A DNA stretch of 64,000 nucleotides from Arthonia radiata (GCA_002989075.1 PSQN01000011.1:248001-312000); one strand, 5' to 3'. Shown: positions 1 through 10,675, numbered from the stretch's first letter. Notes: a model not told the origin generated them from the letters alone. Numbers and translations: made by a program.

Positions 1-3000
1 GCCGTCGGTTTCTACACCCACAACCTTCAAACTACACTCCTCCTCGCGACCTCAACTCTAGATACTGGCAACTCTTGTCTCCTTACATTGCTACTGTTAC
101 CACGACAACTCTGCTCTTCTGGATTTCCCTGCAAATCATTCGTTCACAAATACAAACTCGCTCCGTTCCGCCACCCATAGCCAGGCGCTGCCACCAACAC
201 CCACCGGGTCATCAGTTGCACCTTTTCATCTTTTCATCACCCTACAGCCTGCTCCATAGCGCTCGGCGTGACGAATTTTGTTCAAAATTTGTTCTGTTGA
301 GGCAGAAAAGAATGGGCTTACTTATGCGAGCCTGACCACGATGGAGGTCAGGACGAAACCAGCTTGGTCTGCCTCCGCAGCGCTGTACTACCATGCTATC
401 AAAATCCTGCACGATTCCAACTTGCAGGCGAGGTTTGTGATTAGCCATATCGGTCTCGGAATGCACACCCACCCGATGCGAGGCTTGACAAGGAAGATGA
501 GCTGGGTCATACTACGTCTCTCGGCTTCGAGGGCGTCGTTCAAAAGCTACTACATCTCTTGGAAACAGTTGAAAGGAGGCTGCGAACGTGGAAAGATATG
601 CAAGACTGGCGCTTGAAAGTATTCTTCACCGGTCCTACTCTTGTCGCGAGGCGCACGGGGCCTCAGGCAAAACTTCGATTAAGCTGACAGCTCGGATAGA
701 TCACACGCCACTCACTAATAATCTTTGATCGCTTCATATAGGAATGGCAGCTGCTGTGATGGGCTCTCGCCGCGTAAAGGGTTGATGGAAAGACACCCTC
801 GCCCCTTCCCGAGAAAAGAATTGAGCCACCTTCAGAGCTAAGACGGAGCAAGATATGGAAGACTAATGAGATGATGCATGGCATTATCACAAAGATAAGG
901 CATCGTTCCCTATTGCAAGGCATCTGGCAACTCCGCCCTTCGAAGACCATCGTGGAGAGGCGCTTCTCGACGGGTGACGACAGGGGTAAGTCTGAGCCAT
1001 AGGTGAGCTCTGTCGCGTCAACTACTCATGGTGATCGCCTGCGGTGACTGCGAACGAGATGGTACAGTCATCATCACCACGTCATAATGAGCCAAATGCA
1101 TGCACAGGCTGCGGTGGTCGTCACTGACTGTAGTAGGAGAGTATTTTCCCAAAGGCAACGCGCTCGAACAGCCGCGCTCGAAACAGCATCCTGAGAGTGG
1201 CAATCCTCGTCAGGGATGGTTTGGTGAAGCTCAAACTCGTCAGTCAGACTCGCCCCATGCTTACTCGATGTTCACAGAGCAGGAGAGCAGTCGCCTCGTT
1301 ACTCGCTGCGGTCAGAACATTGCCTTATTTGCTACTTACTCGGAAAGATTTTTTTGGCTCGTTGCTTGTTCGCGGAATAAGTCTACTCTCCATTGGCTGT
1401 TGACGAGTGCGTCGGTTCGAGGGCGTTGCTGGCGGCAAGACCTCATGCTGTCAACACTCTACCAAAACATTTCTTTCAGTATGTTGGACCCGGCTGGAGA
1501 TGATGCACGCTCCTGAACGTAATCACGGGAGCCATGGACGTCCGTACTGCCAATCCAGTCCACGTCTTTGCAGGAACCAACAGCTTTCGGCTGTGTACGA
1601 TATGCTATACTGTCAGTCAAGGAGGTTTTATGACCGAGGCACATACGCAATGCGGCCGCTGCTCAAGGCTGTGTGCACCGCTCCAGCCTCGGATTCTCTC
1701 ACAGAGAGGCTTGCTGCTTGGAGCGCGACAATCTTGTTTAAAGGCCCTCAGGTATGCGGTATGTAAGCATCGAGAGCTTCATGCAACCGAGAGTCCATTA
1801 TGGTGGTATCAAAAGGTATGTCTTGGCTCTTGATTGTCTCTTGTATCTCTCTTGCTCTGATATCTCTCTTGTTCTGACGCTTCTCTGTTGCGTGGGCATG
1901 AGCCGTCCTTCGTCAAGAGGTACGTATGTCACGCCGGTTGCTCGTGACCGATTCGCATGGGTGTAAAGCCAGCCTACGTGATCACTCACGGCGAAGCATC
2001 CGCTGTGTCCAACGAAGGTGTCAGGAGGAATAAAGCCGAGGATGCCAGCAGAATAGGGGGTGGCACCAGGGCGGCACAGTCCGATGTGATACCCTCGGCT
2101 ATTGGCTGCAGGGGTGCGAGCCGTTGTCCGGCTTCGGCCTGGTGTCATTCCTCCTCTTCCTCTTTGTCCTCTTACTTCCTCGTCGACCGTATCGCTTTCA
2201 TGTTCGCCGAAATTCTCTTGTCAGGTTGCGTCAAGGTGTCTTTCGTGCGGAGAGCGCAAATATGTCTGTGGGTTGCAAAGAGCCTATGTCCTGGCCCAGA
2301 TCGTACTCATGCCGCACCGCTGGCATAGTAGAAGAACAAGGTGTTGAAAGAGTCTTTAAGATTACATGTAAGCTCTGCTTAACATCAAACGCTTGGAGGA
2401 AGACCTCTTTAAGAATCGCGGCGCATGCGACCATGTCCAATAAACCTAACCCTAAGAGAATCACCGCGATACTGCCCGACAGGCTGCGCTCTACTGGGCG
2501 GCTCAGCGTGGGATATGGAGCATTCTGAAAGTTCGCGGTGGCTTAGAGAGCGCGCTCGGAGACCAGAAGCCATCATTGAAGCAGTCTTAGCTGTCACCGG
2601 GGTTGATTTCGGTGGCTGCGGCCGGTCGCTCAGGAGCCTCATGAGCAGGCTTAGGGTCCTGAAACAAGAAAAGTCTGACAGCCTACGCGTTCTGGTTGCC
2701 ACGATCTTCTTTCCCAGCGCTTTGTTCCCCCTAGCAACAGATTGACCGCCTGCTGAAAAGCAGCCTTCCTCTCCTTCTTCCCTCCTTCTGACTTTCTCAT
2801 CACATCTCCAACTCATTCTCCTCCTTCTCCTCATCGGCCGTAGCAGCATCAGATCCTCATCTACAGCCTCGCTCTACCATCTTCAGCTGTCTTTATACGA
2901 CTTCAAAGCCGAAGGTCGAGTCATCAAATTCTCGCAGTGAAAACTCTGCTCAGGCTTCTCCATACCCCCTGACATCACATCTTCACGATGCACGCACTCT

Positions 3001-4069
3001 GCAGATGCTCTACATGCTCAGCAAAGTCTACCTGATCATTTAAACATGAACGGTGCCGGGCCTTCCTCGATGTTTCACCAACGGTGCAAAAATTGCTGAG
3101 CTCTCGATGGTTTGGTTAATTTAGGGGATGCGTAAGCCTGCCCTTATCACATCAACGAACGAAGGCTCGCTGCGAGATGAGCAGCCGTTGCACCAGTTCA
3201 TCAACATCACTGACGCTCATCATCATTTGACCTCCACCAGATGACGGTGTGCGATCCCACAATGAACGCTCTCTGACTGACTACTCCACAGATATCCCAC
3301 AGGCAACCCGCTTCTTAACGTTGCGGCCCCTGCTCCCGGCTTCGCCTTTACGCAGGTGTCTCTTTTTGGCACGTCCACTCACTACTGGTGCAAGCACCAC
3401 ACTAAAGCATTTCTCTCAACACACCCCCACCACTCGCCGTTTTGCAAGAGGTCACACAAGCTGGACGCAAATGACAAGATTATACATGAGCTGGACCATC
3501 GAAGAACTGAGCGGTCTGCGGACGTCAATTGCGGCTCCGACATGACAAGGATGGTGCGGGCAGGAACACAAGGTCACACGAGCACAAGCATAAAGGGGCC
3601 ACTCCCGATGGCGAGAGCAAGAGTTCTGCAACAACACGCACCGACATCGATCAATGATCGTGAAGTTTAATAGGGGGTCAGTACATTCACTCTCATTTCA
3701 CATCTTCCACAGCAGCTGCAAAACATTCATTCGAATGTGCTTCCGCTACTGTCACCACCGGTGCCGATCATCATCACCAATCACGCCCCTCGTCTTCATC
3801 CAACAGGACTGTCTCCATTGCTTGCACATGCTGACAACGCTTGAGCAGATGGCCCCTCTTCAATAGTCATCCCCTAGACATGCCTTCGGGCGGACGCGAT
3901 GTCCTTTCGGCTTCGTGCCGTTTTTTCGGTGAGTGTCCCCCCCATGCTCAAACCGAATCAGCAGGCAGGCTGATTGCTATGGTCAAGGTCTTTTGTTTTT
4001 TTGCTTTGTGCAATGCTTGTGGATTGCGTAGGTCACTTTGATGAACATTGCAAGAGTCTCGCACTAACA
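1..4069. other. No supportable gene; decayed or intergenic DNA
   Basis: Composition is balanced, but no reading frame looks like a conserved protein. Short stretches have a coding look and canonical splice-like borders. One is the plus-strand piece near 3,292-3,354. Another is a minus-strand piece near 2,600-2,665, just after a TTTCAG. A pyrimidine-rich run lies near 2,760-2,880. None extends into a recognisable product. The region reads as decayed gene fragments or long intergenic sequence. Confidence 0.5.
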
Positions 4070-4076
4070 ATGCTCA
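4027..4076 (+). other. Probable 50-bp spliceosomal intron upstream of the Lys-rich gene
   Basis: A GTAGGT donor at 4,027, a CACTAAC branch-like box at 4,062-4,068 and a CTCAG acceptor ending at 4,077 minus one are spaced as in a fungal intron. If real, the Lys-rich gene downstream has an additional 5' exon that I cannot place. The exact acceptor base is uncertain by one position. Confidence 0.35.
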
Positions 4077-4935
4077 GACTAGGAAAATGGGCGCCCAAAA
4101 AGCTGCGGCCATTGCTGGGTCGAATTTTCGACCTAAATCAGCCGCTTTGGACCGACGGCAATGCTGGCAAGAGCGATGCTCCCAACGCCAACGTCACTCC
4201 TCCTGACTCCCTGACTACCGGATCGCAGTCCCCGCCGTCGACTCCAAAGTCCAAGGCAGCTGCCAAGACTCCCACCAAGTCGGCCAAGTCCCCTAGCAAG
4301 GCCAATGCTAAGGCTGATGGCACACCTACCAAGGTCAAGGTCGAAAAGGGTAGTGAGGTCGACAAGACGGGCGAGATGCCCAAGAGCACCAAGGTAAGCC
4401 GCTCCGCTGGATCGCCCAAACAAAGGAGCTGGCGTTATGTTTGCTGTACCACTTGCCAATGTGCTAACGCTGCCGATAGGAGGTCACTTCCAAGAAGCGC
4501 AAGACTGTCGACGACACGGAGCTTGTCAGGCTGGCAAGGCCAATGCCAAGGTTGATGGCACACCGCCGAAGGTCAAGACTGAGGACGGTAGTAAGGCCGA
4601 CAAGACGGGCGATATGAGAGATAGTGAGGTAAGTGAAGAGCATCACCACCCTCCATTCTCCTGCAGCCGTGATTACTCTGGTTGTGGGATTGCATTTCTT
4701 CATCAGCTTAACTTCCACTGATGATCGTTCCTGCGTGTACCTTCATGTACTGACTGCTTTGTCCCAGGGAGTATCGCCGGATGAGCCTGATGGAGCGCGT
4801 CCAGCCTCGGTCCCGTCCGTCCTCCAGCGTTACTTTTCGGGTCTCCTCGCAAGCTTCTCATTGATGATGTCGAACTTCATTGCATGGCAAACTCCAACCG
4901 TTCCCGCGGCAAAGCACCAATGGTTCCAGACCTGA
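4070..4935 (+). CDS. Lys-rich, probably disordered protein with a duplicated exon motif; gene or recent pseudogene
   Basis: I do not recognise the family. A consistent three-exon model is 4,070-4,393, 4,530-4,628 and 4,768-4,935. Donors are GTAAGC and GTAAGT, acceptors TTGTCAG and GTCCCAG, all phase 0. Exon 1 ends in a Lys/Ser/Thr/Pro-rich tract (KSAKSPSKANAKADGTPTKV). Exon 2 carries a second copy of its end (KANAKVDGTPPKVKTEDGSK), and each copy is followed directly by a donor, as expected from exon duplication. An alternative acceptor at 4,478-4,479 gives a basic SKKRK stretch but shifts out of the repeat frame. No signal peptide or membrane segment is visible, and basic, low-complexity composition suggests a nuclear or disordered protein. 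The first exon start is uncertain, since a possible intron lies just upstream. It could equally be a decaying copy. Confidence 0.38.
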
Positions 4936-5269
4936 ATGGCCTCGCCAAGGCGGCGGTGACACAATCTGGCAATTCCTCGACTTTGGGCAACTGGCAATGC
5001 CTGCATCGACAATCCTGCCTGCGGCGGTCTGGGGTGTTCCGCCTAAACAAAGACGCCCCGTCCAACGAATCAACGTGAGGGAGATCCGACGACCTGATCA
5101 TTCCTTGGACCTTTCCGAAACGACCCTAAGGCACACTGGACCACGTCAATCTTTTTCCGGCTTTGGTGCCTTCGCGGTGATGGTGAACAGCACCGCACCC
5201 TGGTGCTGGAATGTTGACCGGCTTCCCTTTCGCCAACGTGGACTCTTGCGATTCCGCTTTGGTGCGGTT
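4936..5269. other. Short stretch without a supported gene
   Basis: An open frame starts at 4,884 in an acceptable context and runs 64 codons, overlapping the end of the Lys-rich model. It has no recognisable similarity, and I see no splice sites that extend it. Confidence 0.4.
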
Positions 5270-5640
5270 GTCGGAATATCCGCTCCGGGTTCCTTCTCTG
5301 GATCCGCTTTCTGGCACCCATTCTTGTGCCTCGATTCTGGGCTTCGGTTCTGGGCTTCGGTCTTTGCTCTTGTCTTTCGCCTTTGGGCTCCGGGGTTGTC
5401 CTCCTTTCTTGGACTCCGGTTCTGGCCCTTACTTTTGGGCTCCCGTTCTGGTCCCGGGTCTTGGCCCTGCTTCTGGCCTCCATTTCTGGGCTTCGGTCCT
5501 GGGTCTTGCCTTTGGGCTTCTCTTTTGGGCTCCGTTTTTGGGAGTCGCTTCTGGCTTCCGGTCTTGAACTTTCGTCTTGGACCTCTTTTTGGGGATCTTT
5601 TTGGGTTCCTTTTTCGGATGGCCTTTTTGCACCCGGCTTG
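5270..5640. repeat. GC-rich imperfect minisatellite block 0
   Basis: Imperfect short units of the kind TTCTGGGCTTCGGTCCTGG recur many times with variable spacing. The block is open in several frames on both strands. The plus strand gives Gly/Leu/Phe/Trp-rich and the minus strand Lys/Arg/Pro/Glu-rich translations, as expected from a simple repeat rather than a protein. It lies immediately upstream of the first UNC93-like N-terminal piece. Related blocks occur at 6,093-6,352 and 6,520-6,703. Confidence 0.6.
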
Positions 5641-5655
5641 CAGCCAATCGCAACC

Positions 5656-5813
5656 ATGTCGGACTCCAAGAAGGGTTCAGAAGTCCGCCGCGGCGCTCCA
5701 CTCTCGCCAACCATGAGTGACCTATTCGTGATGGAGCTACCAGACAAGAAGAAGTACAAGATTTGTGGTATCGGGCCTCTCGGCTCCAACCATGGAAAGC
5801 ACATCTCCTGCTC
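5656..5813 (+). pseudogene. N-terminal piece resembling an UNC93-like protein (copy 1)
   Basis: ATG at 5,656 in a good context (CAACCATGTC) opens with MSDSKKG and reaches ELPDKKKYKICG, a short basic lead-in. A nearly identical LPDKKKYK occurs at about 6,370 in front of clear UNC93-like sequence, which is why I assign this piece to that family. The reading then leaves the expected family sequence and passes into an unrelated frame, so this copy is a fragment. Compare the second piece at 6,370-6,975. Confidence 0.45.
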
Positions 5814-6057
5814 ATGTTGGAAAGGGTCGAAGAGTCCTTGGCAGTCATTCGCGATACACGCGCGAACGCCGAGTCAGACCCCTTCGGAAATTACATCAAC
5901 ATCGTCTTCGAGGCTTCCATGATTCAGTTACCTGTGCGTGTGCTGGATTGGGTCAACGCCGAAATTCCCACTACCGCCAATCCAGCACCATACAACCCTT
6001 TCAGAAGGCCTGCTACGCCCGAGCCCACGTACACGGCCATACACCTGAGCCTCAGAT
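5814..6057 (+). pseudogene. Unidentified coding-like fragment
   Basis: An open frame beginning MLERVEESLAVIRDTRANAE has ordinary amino-acid composition and good third-position use. It continues through a segment ending NPAPYNPF, then runs into the GC-rich repeat block. No family is recognised. It sits between the two UNC93-like pieces, so it may belong to a fused or shuffled exon. No intron or stop that would close a gene is convincing. Confidence 0.35.
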
Positions 6058-6092
6058 GTTTACCTGGTTCAAATCCCCGCGGTTCCGGGCTT

Positions 6093-6352
6093 TGGTTTTG
6101 GCCTCCGGCCTTGGTCGCGAGGCCTTGGGCTCAGGGTTTGTCCTCTGGTTCTGGGCTTGCCTTTCCGGCTTCGGTCCTGGCCTCCTGTCTTGGAGCTTGT
6201 TTGCCGCTTCCGCCTTTTGTGTGCCTTTTTTGGACCTCGGTTCTTGGGCGCTTCCTTTGGGGGCCTCTTTTTCGGTCGTCTTTCCGAGTGAGTTACTTTT
6301 GGGCCTCCTCTGCCCGGGCATGTTCAACGATCTGGGCGGAGGAGGTCCGTTT
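6093..6352. repeat. GC-rich repeat block 1
   Basis: This block is built of the same TTCTGGGCTTGCC-type units as block 0 and aligns along much of its length with block 2. Shared landmarks in the same order are a CTGGGCTTGCCTTTC stretch, a TTGGAGCTTGTTTGCCGCTTC-like stretch, TTGGGCCTCCTCTGCCC and a CAACGATCTGGGCGGAGGAGG end. It ends about 20 bases before the second LPDKKKYK piece. Confidence 0.65.
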
Positions 6353-6369
6353 GCGTCGGTCCACCTTCG

Positions 6370-6975
6370 CTACCCGACAAGAAGAAGTACAAGTCATGGG
6401 GCTTCATGCCCTACTACGCTTCACCCACGGCACAACTCCTTCTCGACTCCTTCATCTGATTCCTGTGCCCGGGCATGTTCGACGCCCTCAACGGCATTGG
6501 TAGGATCAATTTGATACCATCCTGGTTCCGGAGTTGGGTCTGGGGTTCCGGTTGTGCCTTCGGGATCTGGGCTTGCCTTTCGGGTTTTGGTCCTGGCCTC
6601 TTGTCTTGGGAGCTTTTTTGTCGCTTCCGCCTTTCGGGCGCCTTTGGGAAAGGTTACTTTTGGGCCTCCTCTGCCCCGTTAATAATCAACGATCCGGGCG
6701 GAGGAGGGCAAATCGATACTTTCACCGCCAATGCTGCCAACGCAGCCCTCTGCGCCACGTTCTCCGTCACCGCCTTCGGGGCTGGCTCGATCACTAGTTG
6801 GCTCGGCGTCATCCCAACATGTCTATCGGTGGTCTCGGGTACTGTCTCTACATCGCCTCGTTCCTCAGCTACAACTTCGACCAGAACCGTGGGTTCTGCA
6901 TCTTCGCTGGCTTAATTGGGCTTCAGGGTGATGGTAGAGGGATGGGAACTGATGAGTATCTGGAGCCTAACCTAC
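6370..6975 (+). pseudogene. UNC93-like (major facilitator-related) membrane protein, broken copy 2
   Basis: Fungal UNC93-like proteins are multi-pass membrane proteins of the MFS clan whose substrate is poorly known. The order of family landmarks is clear: LPDKKKYK, GFMPYYASPTAQLLL, CPGMFDALNGIG, then GGQIDTFTANAANAAL with CATFSVTAFGAGSI, then SIGGLGYCLYIASFLSYNFD and NRGFCIFAG. Only this N-terminal third is present; the usual later helices are missing. A TGA lies between SF-I and FLCPGMF, and the frame changes between SWLGV and SIGGLG, so the copy is dead as read. A 204-base segment (6,500-6,703) interrupts GIG/GQ and has GT-AG ends in phase, so it could be an intron. A GTGAGT follows the last open residues at 6,976. 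Confidence 0.7.
6500..6703 (+). repeat. Intron-like insertion containing GC-rich repeat block 2
   Basis: The segment interrupts a conserved UNC93-like stretch exactly between two Gly codons. It begins GTAGGA and ends CGGAG, and its removal joins the conserved coding sequence in phase. Its interior (about 6,520-6,703) is a near copy of block 1 at 6,093-6,352. It is longer and more GC-rich than the other introns here (50-140 bp). Whether it was spliced is unknown. Confidence 0.5.
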
Positions 6976-7080
6976 GGTGAGTTGTACGAGTATGTGTATG
7001 AGTATTTGTATGATTTCGAGGTGTATAAGTACGAGATGTATGATTATGTGCTGTACGATTATGGGTTGTACGAGTACTGA
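6976..7080. repeat. Imperfect TGTACGAGTATG-type tandem repeat
   Basis: About nine degenerate units of 10-12 bases, variants of TGTACGAGTATG and TGTATGATTATG, follow a GTGAGT donor-like site. They are probably simple sequence in a former intron. Confidence 0.6.
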
Positions 7081-7545
7081 CGTGTTTTGTTTCCTACCCC
7101 ATTATGACCCCTTTCGCGGCCGCTATGCCGGCATTGTCTTAGTAGACTCAGCTCGACCGCCGTTATACCTCGTGGATCTGCTTTACAGCAACTCCCATAC
7201 TGGCATTATTCACGGTGGAGCGCCAAGTCGTAGAGTCCGCGTCACGAGGCCGATGGTAAGTTAATAGCCTACACACCTTTGGACGTGTGTTCGTTGATCG
7301 TCAAATTTAACGACGCTTTGGCGGCGCTGCTTGAATTAAGCTATGTTAGGCCCTTCATCGTCTAGCGTGAATGCTACTACCTTCGCTCTTGGAGAGGTTT
7401 CAGTGGCTGCTTTTTATGTGCTCGAAAGCTTGACACCTTTCTGTGCCGTGGCTAAGCTACTGTATTCATTGATCTAGATATGCGGCAAAGTACATCACAG
7501 TCATAACATTCACACCCTATGAAACCGTTCAATGCCAAGCCCCGC
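7081..7545. other. Intergenic, no gene seen
   Basis: A 95-codon frame partly covers this stretch but has no recognisable domain. It lies beyond the 3' end of the reverse-strand GNAT gene. Confidence 0.5.
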
Positions 7546-8409
7546 CTACTCCCTCAATCTCACATCCACCCTCTTCCTGACTCCAAACCGCTCAACCCAC
7601 GCATCCTCCTCTTCTTCCCCCACCTCACTCGTCCACTTCCCCTCCAGATCCCAAATCAACGCCCTCCCCGTCCCCTCAAACTCACTCCACGCCAGCGTCC
7701 GAAACCCCACAGCTTCATACAACAGCGCACCCGCATCGCTCGAATTCATGCACGCAGGCACGTCTTCACCCCGCGCTCTTTGTAGCCCCCAGTTTAGCAT
7801 CATCTTCCCCACTCCTCTCCTCCGAGCGATGGGCGAGGTTCCGAGGATGGAGAGATTCCAGTATCCTGGTCTTCCTGGGGCGACTAACGGGGCGAAGGGG
7901 TGGTATTCGTCTGCTACGTAATGTCTGAAGGCGCGCAAAGCCTCGGGGTCGTTCGACCGGTCGAGGTGGAAGAAGCTGGTGTACTGCCCTTGGAGGGTCC
8001 AGAGTTTGTGATTAAGTCTGGTGAAGGCGTCTGTGTTCTTCTCCCCCCACGCGCGCACGCAGGGATCCGCTGAAGGACCCTCACGCGTCCACATTGCGAA
8101 TCCTAGTATGACTTCTCCATCTCTTTCCTCCGCTTCCGCGCCTAGTTGGCCGAACGGGGTTGATGCTTCTAGAGATGTCAAGGCGGAGGGCAGCCATGTG
8201 TCAGCGGCGTCGGACACGCAGACGAAGGCGTGCATGCCGGGCTGTGTTGTGCGTAGCCGGAGGCGGTGGAGGAAGTAGAGGCGGAAGTCTTCGGGGTGGA
8301 GGGCTGAGTGTGGGTTTAGGCGGTGGAAGAGCTCGTCGGTTTGGAAGGATGCGACGGCGGTGAGGGAGAGGGGGGAGAGGTCGTGGGGTTGGAGAGGGCG
8401 GGTGTGCAT
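7546..8409 (-). CDS. GNAT-family N-acetyltransferase
   Basis: This single-exon gene of 287 residues should transfer an acetyl group from acetyl-CoA to an amine; the substrate is unknown. Acetyl-CoA-binding motif A is clear at about residues 186-206: a beta strand WNLSILG, then PIARRRGVGKMML, matching the R/Q-x-x-G-x-G/A pattern. It is followed by an Asn/Ser-rich turn (ACMNSSDAG) and YEAVGFRTL at 231-239, the usual GNAT motif B. A preceding strand is at 98-107 (EVILGFAMW). The start (CCAACATG on the minus strand) gives a normal N terminus, and no upstream in-frame Met is needed. The length fits fungal GNATs of the type with a 100-residue N-terminal extension. There is no signal peptide, so it is probably cytosolic. 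It stands alone, with no operon-like neighbour. Confidence 0.9.
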   Translation of the reverse strand: MHTRPLQPHDLSPLSLTAVASFQTDELFHRLNPHSALHPEDFRLYFLHRLRLRTTQPGMHAFVCVSDAADTWLPSALTSLEASTPFGQLGAEAEERDGEVILGFAMWTREGPSADPCVRAWGEKNTDAFTRLNHKLWTLQGQYTSFFHLDRSNDPEALRAFRHYVADEYHPFAPLVAPGRPGYWNLSILGTSPIARRRGVGKMMLNWGLQRARGEDVPACMNSSDAGALLYEAVGFRTLAWSEFEGTGRALIWDLEGKWTSEVGEEEEDAWVERFGVRKRVDVRLRE

Positions 8410-10418
8410 GTTGGGTGGGGTGAGGTGGTGGAGGGGTGGAGGAGTGGGTGGATGGAGGTGGGCGGAGGTAGTAGATGGGCGCTGCGGTTGAGACGGGGGC
8501 CGCGGTTTGGGATGATTAGCTCGTGGACCTAGGAGTTAGCAATCGTCACTGTAAGCTGGAATGAAAAAAGAGAAGAATGAAGGTGGAGAATGCGACGCCT
8601 TCCACGAAGGGATCATATTGCATGGAATAGCTCCGTAGTGTGCTTGATTCATCGGAGTCGGAGGCATCGTGCTTGACGCCGGCAGCACAGCATACACGCG
8701 TTACTTCAGGTGCTCTGATTCAGCAGCATTGAGTCTCAAGGCTCATTAAGAAAGCCAGAACTGCATCTTGCAAAGGCGTCAGCCGAAGGGAGAAGGATGT
8801 GTGAGGAACGAGATGGGTGCCGGATAGGAGCTCGTGTTTCTCGGCCGAGAGATTGACGATGTCTTCGGGATCTGATAGTGCCTGCAAAGCGGCATTGTGG
8901 CACCGCGGCAGTACTTCGATTAGACGGATGCAGCATAGCAAGGCTCACATACTCACATGATTTGGACCTTTAGGCGACGCGACCTTACATGTACTTCAAG
9001 AGATTTAGCAAGTCGTGCGAATAATAGCAGATACGGGACCGGCTATCCACAGGCTTGCTGTGTGCCTTGAACGCGAGCTTGTGCCGTCCTCTCGCTACGG
9101 AGTCCAATTGTTGTGACCTTGCTGGATAGCCTCGCTGACTGTCAAATCATATCCGCCACGAGTATCGCAGAGTGCATCGCTGTTTCCTTATCTTTTCAGC
9201 AATAAGTCAGATGCTGACGAGCGGTCAAGGAGCAGCATGAGCACAATGTATTTCAGGTAAGCCCGACCGACAGTGCAAAAAGCAGCATCTCAAAGGCACC
9301 AGGCCTCGAAATACCCTACTACGGATGGTGCGATTCAACACATGACCTGCTCAGACTGAAGTAGATGGTACGGTGTTCCTTGAAAGAGCGCGAGATACTT
9401 ATGGCAAGATCTTTCAGGCGACGGAATGCATGCTGAGTGAGATGATGCTAACACGAGTGTCGGCTAGCATCGTGCTCGCTATGCTTCAAGTGAGACATGT
9501 TGACGCAAACTCTAATGAGGCTCTGCTTGATCGCTCAATAGCAACGCCAGCTTACCGGAAGTCTACGGATACAGAAAGAACGCGTGACTACGGTATGTAT
9601 CGCGAAACCTGGCGGAATGCTGCCTTGCGAAGGCGTCTTCCTACGCGAGGAGGCTTATGTAGGATTACCGAGAATGAGGACGGCTTCTGGCGTTGTCAGA
9701 CCTGTAGCGTTCTTCAGACGAAGGACAAGCACGTGGAAAAAGAGATCATTCTTCGCCGAAGTATCAAGTTTGTGGTCGAATCACTATTGTAGCTTAAATT
9801 CTAATCGTCCAGTCTCATGAATAAGGTCGTCTTGATCCACCAGAACTGCAAGCAAGCTCAAAATTGCAGACGGCTTGGTAATCACACCGCCAGACAATAT
9901 GGATGCCTCCCTCTGCGACGCTAAGTCGCCTAAGTCCATGCGGTGGGCGGATTTAGGGCTGCATATTGCCCCCCGAATGCCTATTTGAGCAAGACTCGGC
10001 TGCAGAATCTCGCCGCTTCTCAGCCCCCAATCCACCTTGGCGGGAGAATCTTCGTCAAGGATGCCATTCCACTGTCCTGAATGGGTTTGGTTTCCGTCGG
10101 TGAACGGATTTGACATGATAAGCGCGCCGCATGCATCTAGGCTTTGGCACAAGCGCGGTCCCTGTTTCCAGTTTTGAAGCAATCAAAGTGGTGGAATTTA
10201 TCACCCTTTCAGCGTATTCTGTCCCGCTGTCGAGCACGCCAAAAGCTTTTGTCAGCCATCAAGCGCGCTCGTGCTAAATCAGCTTCCAGAAGCAGTCCTT
10301 TTCTGCCTGCCATCAGGCCGTGCTGACCTTCGTAATAATGAGCGCTGGTAAGGTGGAAAGGCGCGGAGCACATCATTCATCCGTGTTTGTCGTTTCGCCA
10401 TAGCAACCGTCTCTCTCC
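8410..10418. other. Intergenic region between GNAT and MFS genes
   Basis: Several open frames of 70-140 codons occur on both strands, including 9,373-9,792 (+) and 9,784-10,182 (-). None has recognisable motifs, a biased codon pattern or splice-site support. I see no RNA gene. Confidence 0.5.
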
Positions 10419-10675
10419 GCCAGTGCTCCGCCAGTGCTTACATCCGCCCCCACGTGCTATCGTCTCGCAAATTCGGTCCTTATTAATCACTCGTCTTCGG
10501 CGTACAAGTACTGAGAGGTCGCACCTTCCTGCATCCCCGACTTTCTGCCTCTTGCCCAGCTCACACTCCCCGTCTCCTACTCAGGTCGAGCGTGTCGTCA
10601 TTGTCGCGTCAGTGGTCCTTTGCCCATCGAAGAACTTCACAGCAGACGACTCTAATTCGCAAAACACCCTCAACA
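10419..10675 (+). promoter_or_regulatory. Probable promoter and 5' leader of the MFS gene
   Basis: An 11-base unit, CTCCGCCAGTG, is repeated twice in tandem at about 10,415-10,437. A pyrimidine-rich stretch (about 10,535-10,600) precedes the start, as is common in fungal promoters and leaders. The ATG follows CACCCTCAACA. Confidence 0.4.

Noticed and set aside
2443-2456. Telomere-like AACCTAACCCTAAG
   Set aside because: Only about two irregular units occur in the middle of ordinary sequence; there is no array.
5070-5804. 244-codon minus-strand frame, Lys/Arg/Glu/Pro-rich
   Set aside because: Its openness follows from the short-unit repeat, which is open in several frames on both strands. 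It is antisense to the UNC93-like start at 5,656.
6062-6078. GGTTCAAATCC resembling a tRNA T-loop
   Set aside because: The flanking bases do not form a T-stem, and no acceptor or anticodon arm is found nearby. It lies in the GC-rich repeat block.
9373-9792. 139-codon plus-strand open frame
   Set aside because: No motif, weak start context and no support from introns or neighbours.
9784-10182. 132-codon minus-strand open frame
   Set aside because: No recognisable domain; similar length is expected by chance in this composition.
10592-10675. 28-residue upstream extension of the MFS protein
   Set aside because: The sequence is leader-like and basic and is not seen at the N terminus of such transporters. 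The ATG at 10,676 fits better.
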